A DNA stretch of 7,911 nt from an uncultured Brevundimonas sp. (GTDB lineage Bacteria; Pseudomonadota; Alphaproteobacteria; Caulobacterales; Caulobacteraceae), in the NCBI GenBank assembly GCA_946481405.1, contig CAMLNY010000037.1, positions 1-7,911 on the forward strand. The letters run 5' to 3'. Under the pieces are notes generated by a model. The model did not search any database, was not told where the DNA came from, and saw nothing but the letters and a program-made list of their open reading frames with translations. The position numbers were made by a program, and so were the translations under genes. Numbering within the stretch: the stretch's first letter is position 1; each line of letters begins with the position of its first letter. Shown here piece after piece: positions 1 to 6,296 of the stretch.

Positions 1-1
1 C

Positions 2-451
2 GACCCGTATCACGCGGCTCTGACGGCCCAGATCCAGCGGCTGCGCGCCAACGGTCCGGTCGTCCTCTATGACGCTCATTCGATTCGATCGGTCGTGCCG
101 CGCCTGTTCGACGGCGAGCTGCCGCAGTTCAACATCGGCGACAACGGCGGCGTCACCTGCGCCCCCGAACTGAGCCAGGCGGTCGAGGCCGCCTGCGCCG
201 TCACCGGCTGGACCCACGTCCTGAACGGCCGCTTCAAAGGCGGCTGGACGACACGCCACTACGGCCGCCCCGCCGAGGGCGTTCACGCCATCCAGATGGA
301 GCTGGCCGATCGCGGCTACATGGTCGATCCGGAGGGTGAGGTGTCGCAGGCGAACTGGCCCTCGCCGTATGAGCCCGCCCGCGCCGAGACCATGCGGAGA
401 CACCTCCGCGCCATCCTGACCGCCTGCGCCGACTTCGCCCGGAAAGCCTGA
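2..451 (+). CDS. hutG: N-formylglutamate deformylase, C-terminal part (5' end outside window)
   Basis: Hydrolyses N-formyl-L-glutamate to formate and glutamate, the last step of the five-step histidine degradation route that uses formiminoglutamate deiminase (HutF). The reading frame is open from base 2, giving about 149 residues of C-terminal sequence. Recognisable family stretches are the metal/active-site-like LYDAHSIRS (from about base 65), [28 protein letters not shown] and IQMELA, all typical of the N-formylglutamate amidohydrolase family. The ATG at base 95 is an internal methionine and not the start, because conserved family sequence lies upstream of it in frame. The stop TGA (449-451) is followed by a single base and then the hutU ATG, so the genes are cotranscribed and probably translationally coupled. 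Nothing in the visible part looks damaged. Identification is by recalled family sequence and operon position. Confidence 0.93.
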   Translation, partial: DPYHAALTAQIQRLRANGPVVLYDAHSIRSVVPRLFDGELPQFNIGDNGGVTCAPELSQAVEAACAVTGWTHVLNGRFKGGWTTRHYGRPAEGVHAIQMELADRGYMVDPEGEVSQANWPSPYEPARAETMRRHLRAILTACADFARKA

Positions 452-452
452 C

Positions 453-2031
453 ATGACCCAATCGAACGCCCGCATCGTCCGCGCCCCGCGCGGCGCCGAA
501 ATGACGGCCAATACCTGGGCGGCCGAGGCCGCCCTGCGCATGCTGATGAACAACCTCGATCCCGAGGTGGCCGAGCGGCCGGAGGACCTCGTCGTCTATG
601 GCGGCATCGGCAAGGCGGCGCGCGACTGGGCGAGCTTTGACCGGATCGTGGAGAGCCTGCGGGCGTTGGCGCCGGACGAGACCCTGCTGGTCCAGTCAGG
701 CAAGCCGGTCGGCGTCTTCCGCACCCATGCCGACGCCCCGCGCGTCCTGATCGCCAACTCCAACCTGGTGCCGAAGTGGGCGACCTGGGAGCATTTCAAC
801 GAACTCGATCGCAAGGGTCTGACGATGTACGGCCAGATGACGGCCGGGTCGTGGATCTACATCGGCACCCAGGGGATCGTTCAGGGCACCTACGAGACCT
901 TTATGGAGGCCGGGCGCCAGCATCACGGCGGCGACTGGTCGGGCAAATGGATCCTGACCGCCGGCCTCGGCGGCATGGGCGGCGCCCAGACCCTGGCCGC
1001 GACCATGGCGGGCGCCTCCTGCCTCGCCGTCGAATGCCAGCGAAGCCGGATCGAGATGCGCCTGCGCACCCGCTATCTCGACGTCATGGTCGAGACGCTG
1101 GACGAGGCCCTGGCCCTGATCGAGGAGGCCGGGCGGACCGGCAAGCCGATCTCCGTGGGCCTCTTGGGCAACGCCGCCGAGGTGCTGCCCGAAATGGTGA
1201 AGCGCGGCGTCCGTCCCGACCTCGTCACCGACCAGACCAGCGCCCACGACCTTATCAACGGCTATCTGCCCATGGGCTGGACCGTTGCCGAGTGGGAGGA
1301 CAAGCGCGTCTCCGACCCCGCCGCCGTCGAGGCCGCGGCGCGCAAATCCTGCGCGGTCCATGTGCAGGCGATGCTCGACTTCCTCGCCGCCGGCATCCCG
1401 GTCACCGACTATGGCAACAACATCCGTCAAGTCGCCTTCGACGAGGGGGTGGCCAACGCCTTCGACTTCCCGGGCTTCGTGCCAGCCTATATCCGCCCGG
1501 CGATGAAGCGGCTGTTCCCCGACAATGCCGGCCTGCATCGCTGGCTCGACATGGCCGGTGAGCGGATCGCCTTTCAGGGTCTGCCCGCGCGCATCTGCTG
1601 GATCGGTCTGGGCGACCGTCACCGGGCGGGGCTGATGTTCAACGAGATGGTGGCGAAGGGCGAGCTCAGCGGCCCCATCGTCATCGGTCGCGACCATCTG
1701 GACAGCGGTTCAGTCGCCAGTCCGAACCGCGAGACCGAGGCCATGATGGACGGCACGGACGCCGTGTCCGACTGGCCCCTGCTGAACGCGCTGCGCCTCG
1801 GGCGCCAGCTGGGTGTCGCTGCACCACGGCGGCGGGGTCGGGATGGGCTATTCCCAGCATTCCGGCGTCGTCATCGTCGCCGACGGCACGCCGGAGGCGG
1901 CGGCCCGTCTGGAGCGGGTCCTGTGGAACGACCCGGCGACCGGAGTCATGCGCCACGCCGACGCCGGCTATGAGATCGCGCGCGCCGCCGCCCGCGAACA
2001 CGGCCTGAACCTGCCCAGCCTGAAGGCCTGA
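453..2031 (+). pseudogene. hutU: Urocanate hydratase with a frameshift and an internal deletion
   Basis: Urocanase is an NAD-dependent homodimer that converts urocanate to 4-imidazolone-5-propionate, the second step of histidine breakdown. The start ATG follows a GGAAAG ribosome site at 441-446. Conserved family blocks run from the N-terminus: [41 protein letters not shown], the NAD-contacting GLGGMGGAQ (residues 171-179), [16 protein letters not shown] and ARICWIGLG with its conserved Cys382. Two lesions are visible. After IRP (residue 349) the protein jumps to AMKRLFPDN, skipping the roughly 26 residues that contain the invariant LFC and GPFRW region. After Leu447 (codon 1791-1793) an 8-base loss shifts the frame. 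The true C-terminus ([16 protein letters not shown] to LPSLKA, 78 residues) continues in the next frame from 1795 to the TGA at 2029-2031. The unshifted frame runs on to 1973 with arginine-rich nonsense. Restoring both losses gives about 554 residues, matching the usual ~557. This is either a real pseudogene or two sequencing/assembly errors. Confidence 0.9.
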
Positions 2032-2033
2032 CC

Positions 2034-3563
2034 ATGACGACGATCACCCTCGGCTCCGAGTCGCTGACGCTCGCCCAGTTGCGCACCGTGATGGACGGGC
2101 CGGTCACGGTCGGCCTGACCCACGCCGCCTGGGCCGATGTGGAGAAGAGCGCCGCCACGGTCGCCGCCATCATTGCCGAGGGCCGGACCGTCTACGGGAT
2201 CAACACGGGGTTCGGGCTTCTGGCCAACACCTCGATCGCGCCGGGCGATCTGGAGACGCTGCAGAAAAACCTGGTCCTCAGCCACGCTTGCGGGGTCGGG
2301 CCGCTGCTGGACGATGCGCTCGTGCGGCTGATCCTCGTGCTGAAGATCGCCAGCCTGTCGAAGGGCGCCTCGGGCGTGCGGCGGGAGACGCTGGAGGGGC
2401 TGATCGCGCTGGTGAACGCCGACGTCCTGCCCTGTATTCCGTCGAAGGGATCGGTCGGCGCATCAGGCGATCTGGCGCCGCTGGCTCATATGTCCTGCGT
2501 CCTGATCGGCGTCGGCGAGGCGAGGCATCTGGGTCAGGTTCTCGACGCCGAGACGGCGATGGCGCGGGCGGGCGTGGACGTCGTGACCCTGGGGCCGAAG
2601 GAGGGTCTGGCCCTGCTGAACGGGACCCAGTGTTCGACAGCGCTGGCTCTGGCGGGGCTGTTCGCCACCGAGGCCGCCTTCGCCGCCGGGATCGCGGCGG
2701 GCGCCCTGTCGGTCGACGCGCTGAAGGGGTCGGACGCGCCGTTCGACCACCGCATCCATGCGCTTCGCAACCAGCCCGGCCAGATCGCCGTGGCCGCGAC
2801 CCTGCGCGAACTCATGTCGGGATCGGCCATTCGCGACAGCCACCGCGAGGGCGATACGAAGGTGCAGGACCCCTACTCCCTGCGCTGCCAGCCCCAGATC
2901 ATGGGGGCGGTGCTCGACGTGATCCGCAACGCCGCCGCCATGCTGGAACGCGAGGCCAATTCGGTGACGGACAATCCGCTGGTCCTGATCGACGACGGGG
3001 ACGTGATCTCCGGCGGGAATTTCCACGCAGAGCCGGTCGCCCTCGCGGCGGATCAGCTGGCCATGGCCCTGTGCGAGATCGGCAACATCTCCGAGCGCCG
3101 GACCTCCATCCTGGTCGATCCGAAGATGAGCGAACTGCCGGCCTTCCTGGTCAAGGAGAGCGGGCTGAACTCAGGCTTCATGATCGCCCAGGTGACGGCC
3201 GCCGCCCTCGTCGCCGAGAACCGGATGCTGAGCCATCCGTGCAGCGTCGACACCGTCCCGACCAGCGCCAATCAGGAAGACCACGTCTCCATGGCCACCC
3301 ACGGCGCGCGGCGCCTGCTGGAGATGGCCGAGAACACGGCCACTGTCGTCGGCATCGAGCTTCTGGCCGCCGCGCAGGGCATCGAGTTCCATCGGCCGCT
3401 GAAGAGCTCGGCGGCGCTGGAGCAGGTCTGGTCGATCGTGCGCGAAGCGGTCGCCGCCTACGACAGCGACCACTATTTCGCGCCCGACATCGCCCGGGCC
3501 ACGGACGGCGTCCGGGCGGGGCGGTATCGTCAGTTCGCCGGGGCGCTGCTTCCCTCGACCTGA
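2034..3563 (+). CDS. hutH: Histidine ammonia-lyase (histidase)
   Basis: Catalyses the non-oxidative deamination of L-histidine to trans-urocanate and ammonia in the cytoplasm, the first step of the hut pathway. The 509-residue length fits the family (about 510). The Ala143-Ser144-Gly145 triad inside [11 protein letters not shown] is the segment that cyclises to the MIO electrophile. Other family residues are present at expected positions: Tyr54 in YGINTGFG, the [11 protein letters not shown] loop, Tyr281 and Arg284 in [11 protein letters not shown], and Glu415 in NQEDHVS. The ATG lies two bases after the hutU stop with a GAAGG ribosome site at 2022-2026, so this is the third gene of the operon. 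The gene is intact over its whole length, in contrast to hutU. Its last 34 bases overlap the 3' end of the convergent membrane protein gene on the other strand. Confidence 0.98.
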   Translation: MTTITLGSESLTLAQLRTVMDGPVTVGLTHAAWADVEKSAATVAAIIAEGRTVYGINTGFGLLANTSIAPGDLETLQKNLVLSHACGVGPLLDDALVRLILVLKIASLSKGASGVRRETLEGLIALVNADVLPCIPSKGSVGASGDLAPLAHMSCVLIGVGEARHLGQVLDAETAMARAGVDVVTLGPKEGLALLNGTQCSTALALAGLFATEAAFAAGIAAGALSVDALKGSDAPFDHRIHALRNQPGQIAVAATLRELMSGSAIRDSHREGDTKVQDPYSLRCQPQIMGAVLDVIRNAAAMLEREANSVTDNPLVLIDDGDVISGGNFHAEPVALAADQLAMALCEIGNISERRTSILVDPKMSELPAFLVKESGLNSGFMIAQVTAAALVAENRMLSHPCSVDTVPTSANQEDHVSMATHGARRLLEMAENTATVVGIELLAAAQGIEFHRPLKSSAALEQVWSIVREAVAAYDSDHYFAPDIARATDGVRAGRYRQFAGALLPST

Positions 3564-4096
3564 CCGGCGCGGGCGAGGCGGAACAGGCCCGCCGCCGCCA
3601 GCCACAGGAGGCAGAAGCCCGCGATGAAGATCGCGTCGCGGGTCTCGCCCAGCGTCGCCGCATAGACGGAGGCTCCCGCCTGAGCGACCGCGGCCGCGAC
3701 CATGGCCTTGCTCATGCCGTCGGGGCGGAAGCGGGCGGCGATGGCGCCGACGGCCGCGACCAGCAGGACGCCGAGGAAGACGAGGTTGGCCGGGTTGTCC
3801 TCGTTGCCGATCATGCCGACGGCCAGATTGACCCAGATGGTGAGGAAGCCCGTGACCACAGCCACGCCGAAGCCGATGCGATAGGTCCAGTTGCGCGACA
3901 TCCGCATGGCCAGTTCGAAGCAGCCGCCGACCGTGGCCAGCAACAGGCCCATCACCAGGAAGTCGAAGCCGGTCCAGTCGACCTCTTCGGTAAACTGCAT
4001 GGCGACGAGCGGCAGGGCCAGCAGGGCCGCTAGGCCGCCCCAGACGAGAATGCGCCAGGGGGTGTCGTTCGATCTGATTTCGGCGGGGTTCGCCAT
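3530..4096 (-). CDS. Six-helix integral membrane protein of unknown function
   Basis: I do not recognise a named family, although similar short membrane proteins are, to my recollection, common in alphaproteobacteria beside winged-helix regulators. The 188-residue protein begins [15 protein letters not shown], then shows six hydrophobic stretches at about residues 16-34, 44-64, 74-96, 103-121, 131-149 and 155-173. Short acidic or polar loops lie between them (for example EEVDW at 37-41 and GNEDNPAN at 97-104), and the C-terminus is polar. No catalytic motif or signal peptide is apparent, so the role may be structural, stress-related or partner to the neighbouring regulator. The frame stays open far upstream (to 4882), but the ATG at 4096 is preferred because AAAGGA lies nine bases ahead of it and hydrophilic nonsense precedes it. 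It is divergent to the winged-helix gene and convergent with hutH, overlapping it by 34 bases. Confidence 0.85.
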   Translation of the reverse strand: MANPAEIRSNDTPWRILVWGGLAALLALPLVAMQFTEEVDWTGFDFLVMGLLLATVGGCFELAMRMSRNWTYRIGFGVAVVTGFLTIWVNLAVGMIGNEDNPANLVFLGVLLVAAVGAIAARFRPDGMSKAMVAAAVAQAGASVYAATLGETRDAIFIAGFCLLWLAAAGLFRLARAGQVEGSSAPAN

Positions 4097-4183
4097 TGCC
4101 TTCGGTCCTTTGTTGGTTGACGCTCCAACCCTGACTGCCCCGGCGATGAGCGTCATGAGCGGGTCCTGAGGAATCCCTGAAAC
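4097..4183. promoter_or_regulatory. Divergent intergenic region with inverted repeats and a GANTC site
   Basis: These 87 bases separate the two divergent start codons and must hold both promoters. A perfect 8-base inverted repeat is present: TGACGCTC at 4118-4125 and GAGCGTCA at 4148-4155, centres 30 bases apart, close to three helical turns. A smaller repeat, GGTTG (4115-4119) and CAACC (4126-4130), overlaps its left arm. TTGACG at 4117-4122 could also serve as a -35 element for the plus-strand gene, but no convincing -10 box is visible at the right distance on either strand. GAATC at 4171-4175 matches the CcrM target GANTC. GAGG at 4169-4172 is the probable ribosome site for the GTG start at 4184. 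The operator interpretation is inference; the repeats themselves are read directly. Confidence 0.55.
4106..4111 (-). promoter_or_regulatory. Ribosome binding site of the membrane protein gene
   Basis: The minus strand reads AAAGGA here, nine bases before the ATG at 4096-4094. It is the only good Shine-Dalgarno match near the 5' end of this frame, and it settles the start, since the frame itself is open several hundred bases further upstream across the opposing regulator gene. Confidence 0.7.
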
Positions 4184-5254
4184 GTGTCTGACGGCGTCTT
4201 CCGCTTCGGCCCCTTCCGGCTCGATCCGCTGAACCGCCGCCTGACCCGCGACGGGGTGCCGATGGAGCTGAACGCCCGCTATCTGGACGCCCTTGTGTTG
4301 CTGGTCGCGGCGCGGGGCGGGCTGGTGTCCAAGACCCGGTTTCTGGAGGAGGCCTGGCGCGGCGTGCCCGTGACGGACGAGGCCTTGACCCAGTGCATCC
4401 GCAACCTGCGCCGCACGCTCGGCGACGACGCGACCAATCCGCGCTTCATCGAGACGGCCCCCAAGCACGGCTATCGCTTCATCGCTCCGGTGGAGGCGGA
4501 CGACGTCGAGCCGGTGCGCGTTGAGACGATCACGCCCGCTGCCCCGCCCGCACGCGTTCTGCCTTGGGAGGCCGTCTTCAGGCTGGGCCGCGCGGGCATG
4601 ATCGGCGGCGGCGCGGCGGGCGCGATCGGCGGCCTCATCTACGGCCTGATCGGGGTGTCGGACGGTGCGGGGTCGGTCTCGGCCCTGCTGGTCATCGCCT
4701 GCCTGACGATGATCGTCGGCCTGATGGGCGGCGCGGGCGTGGGGTTCGGCATCGGGGTCACGGCCCTGTTCCCCGCGCGGCCGCAGACGCTGGCCATCCT
4801 CGGCGGAGCGGCGGGCGGACTGTTCGTGGGTGCTGTCGTCAAGATGGTGGGGTTGGACGCCTTCACCCTGCTGTTCGGCCAAGCGCCGGCCGCCATCACC
4901 GGCGCCCCGGAAGGCGCCCTGCTGGGCGGAGCGGTCGGGTTCGGCTTCTGGCTGTCACATCGAAGCGGATTGATTTCGCCCCGACGCAGCGCGGCCGTCA
5001 CCGGCGCCTGTGCGGCCGTCGCGGGGATGCTGATCGTGCTTCTGGGCGGTCGGCTGATGGGCGGCAGTCTGGATCTGCTGGCCGACCAGTTCCCGCAGTC
5101 GAGCCTGAGGCTGGATCACCTCGGCCGCCTGTTCGGCGAGACCGGCTTCGGCAGGGTCGCCCACACGGTCACGGCCACGCTGGAAGGGATGCTGTTCGGC
5201 GCGGGGGTCGCGTACGCCCTGACGGTGACGCGGCGCTCGCTGGCGCGCGACTAG
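4184..5254 (+). CDS. Membrane-anchored winged-helix transcriptional regulator (OmpR/CadC-type DNA-binding domain)
   Basis: Residues about 5-104 form an OmpR/PhoB-type winged helix: FRFGPFRLDPLNRRLTRDG, a hydrophobic helix (YLDALVLLVAARGG), the recognition-helix region TDEALTQCIRNLRRTLGDD, and the terminal wing signature FIETAPKHGYRFIAPV. A proline-rich linker (about 105-128) leads to a glycine-rich hydrophobic region with roughly six possible membrane segments (about 137-157, 166-195, 203-221, 244-258, 268-290, 333-347). There is no receiver domain, so this is a one-component regulator of the ToxR/CadC layout, probably binding DNA from the membrane. The usual CadC/ToxR protein has one membrane helix and a periplasmic sensor, so the polytopic tail is atypical. 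The start is GTG with a GAGG site 12 bases upstream; domain completeness supports it. Likely targets are itself and the divergent membrane protein, by adjacency only. Its stop shares the tetranucleotide CTAG with the convergent cheE stop. Confidence 0.85.
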   Translation: MSDGVFRFGPFRLDPLNRRLTRDGVPMELNARYLDALVLLVAARGGLVSKTRFLEEAWRGVPVTDEALTQCIRNLRRTLGDDATNPRFIETAPKHGYRFIAPVEADDVEPVRVETITPAAPPARVLPWEAVFRLGRAGMIGGGAAGAIGGLIYGLIGVSDGAGSVSALLVIACLTMIVGLMGGAGVGFGIGVTALFPARPQTLAILGGAAGGLFVGAVVKMVGLDAFTLLFGQAPAAITGAPEGALLGGAVGFGFWLSHRSGLISPRRSAAVTGACAAVAGMLIVLLGGRLMGGSLDLLADQFPQSSLRLDHLGRLFGETGFGRVAHTVTATLEGMLFGAGVAYALTVTRRSLARD

Positions 5255-5697
5255 CGGGTCTGCAGGATCGACCTCAGACCCGCCAACAGGGTCTCGCTGG
5301 TTCGGCCCGTCTTGCAGTCGTTGGCCAGGATCAGCCGCAGCGCCTGGGCGTGCACCCGGATCGACGGCCAGTGCCATGTCCCGGCCTGGATCATCCGGTC
5401 CGAGATTTCGCACAGGCTGTAGGCCGCGTCGAACAGCGGGCCGGTGTCGAAATAGCCGGCCAGATCGACGATCGAGGACCCGACCTCATAGACCCGTTGC
5501 CCCGCCCCGTCCGGCCCTTCGGCGCACAGGCCGTCCAGCGTGTCGAGCGACGCGGCGATGGTCGCCATGGCGTCGTCGCGGTGGGTCTCCAGCGCGACCT
5601 CGGCCTGGTGCTGCAGGTCCTGAACGCGACGACCGCCCGGCTCCTGAAGCTGGCGGGCGAAGGTGCTCTTGACCTTGAACGTGCGGGCTTCGGTCAC
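5251..5697 (-). CDS. cheE: CheE-like chemotaxis operon protein
   Basis: A 148-residue protein at the end of the visible chemotaxis operon. It is named for its position, last in the run as I recall for the Caulobacter crescentus che cluster, where CheE has no established biochemical function. It appears soluble and largely helical: an N-terminal charged region (STFARQLQEPGGRRVQDLQ, residues 11-29), a helix rich in Ala and Leu (about 43-59), and a more conserved-looking part around VYEVGSSIVDLAGYFD (69-84) and SLCEISDRMI (94-103). No receiver, kinase or phosphatase motif is recognised. The start is GTG at 5697, chosen because it overlaps the cheYIII stop as GTGA (4 bases) and has GAAGG seven bases upstream; the longer open frame upstream lies over cheYIII and is not credible. 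The TAG stop is shared palindromically with the convergent regulator gene. Confidence 0.75.
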   Translation of the reverse strand: MTEARTFKVKSTFARQLQEPGGRRVQDLQHQAEVALETHRDDAMATIAASLDTLDGLCAEGPDGAGQRVYEVGSSIVDLAGYFDTGPLFDAAYSLCEISDRMIQAGTWHWPSIRVHAQALRLILANDCKTGRTSETLLAGLRSILQTR

Positions 5698-6293
5698 AGG
5701 GAGACCTTCATCGGCTTCATCAACATATCGATATCGGACTGGTCCATATTGGCTTCGGTGGCCGCGCCGACGTGTTCGGAGAGGTCGCCCTTGCGGCGGC
5801 CCTTCTGGCCCACGGGCGGGCCGAAGTTGCGCACCCGGCGGTCCGGTCCGCAATAGGTCTCGCATTCGACGAAGCTGCGCTCGTCCGCGCCCAGCCAGAG
5901 AATGCGCTGGAGCAGGACCGTCGGCGTCAGCGGCTTGGTGACGATGAAGCTGGCGCCGCAGTCGCGGCCCTTGTGCACCCGCGACTGGGAGGCGTGGCCG
6001 GTCAGCAGGATCACGGGGGTGTAGCGCACCGGCGCGGCCGTCTCGCGCCGCAGCCATTTGGTGAAGTCGTATCCGTCCATCCCCGGCATCGAGCAATCGA
6101 TCAGGACCAGATCGATGGCGCGCATTTCCATGATGCCCACCGCTTCCTGCGTCGAGCCGCACTTGATCTGCTGCTTGACCCCGAACCCGTGAAAGATCGA
6201 GCTCAGCATGTCGAGCGACTTCTGATTGTGGTCGACCAGCAGCACCGTCGAGCGGGCGAGGTTGACCCTGTCAGGGGTGGGGGGACGCGCCAT
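5694..6293 (-). CDS. cheYIII: CheYIII: CheY-like receiver with arginine-rich tail, possible c-di-GMP-responsive (Cle) protein
   Basis: Residues about 15-133 form a receiver domain with phosphoacceptor Asp66 (LIDCSMPGMDG), Thr98 (ILLTGH) and Lys120 (VTKP). The acidic pair is altered to Asp21-His22 (LLVDHNQ), so metal binding and phosphorylation may be weakened. A roughly 65-residue C-terminal extension follows. It contains an arginine-rich tract (GPDRRVR at 149-155 and KGRRKGD at 164-170) and ends with MDQSDIDMLM (183-192), similar to the LSQxEIDALL CheY-binding peptide of FliM. In Caulobacter, CheY-like Cle proteins bind c-di-GMP through a C-terminal extension and then act on the flagellar switch. 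From memory one of them, CleA, is the cheYIII product at this operon position. At 199 residues it is much longer than CheY (~129). The ATG lies three bases after the cheU stop with no clear ribosome site, so coupling is likely. c-di-GMP binding is inference. Confidence 0.85.
   Translation of the reverse strand: MARPPTPDRVNLARSTVLLVDHNQKSLDMLSSIFHGFGVKQQIKCGSTQEAVGIMEMRAIDLVLIDCSMPGMDGYDFTKWLRRETAAPVRYTPVILLTGHASQSRVHKGRDCGASFIVTKPLTPTVLLQRILWLGADERSFVECETYCGPDRRVRNFGPPVGQKGRRKGDLSEHVGAATEANMDQSDIDMLMKPMKVSL
5705..5709 (-). promoter_or_regulatory. Ribosome binding site of cheE
   Basis: The minus strand reads GAAGG, seven bases before the GTG at 5697-5695 and inside the 3' end of cheYIII. It supports the GTG start that overlaps the cheYIII stop codon and implies translational coupling. 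Confidence 0.65.
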
Positions 6294-6296
6294 CGA

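Noticed and set aside
1488..1600. Loss of the catalytic cysteine of urocanase in the 26-codon deletion
   Set aside because: Counting against the Pseudomonas enzyme places the essential Cys (about 410) in ARICWIGLG, which is present here as Cys382. The missing LFC cysteine is a different one.
696..1697. Long minus-strand open frame (333 codons) opposite hutU
   Set aside because: It has shadow composition in a GC-rich gene, matches no recognisable family, and the sense strand is clearly urocanase.
1781..1800. Programmed ribosomal frameshift in hutU
   Set aside because: There is no slippery heptamer or downstream structure I can point to, and a simple shift would still leave LNT missing, so a deletion explains it better.
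1794..1973. Continuation of the first hutU frame as a natural C-terminus of a 506-residue urocanase
   Set aside because: The residues are arginine-rich out-of-frame translation ([11 protein letters not shown] and onward), while the conserved urocanase C-terminus is plainly encoded in the neighbouring frame over the same bases.
2288..4033. 581-codon plus-strand open frame across hutH and the opposing membrane protein gene
   Set aside because: It is extremely rich in Arg, Gly and Ala with no fold-like pattern, and it crosses two well-supported genes.
4097..4882. N-terminal extension of the membrane protein gene up to 4882
   Set aside because: The extension is hydrophilic low-complexity sequence antisense to the winged-helix regulator; the ATG at 4096 has a good ribosome site and begins the plausible protein.
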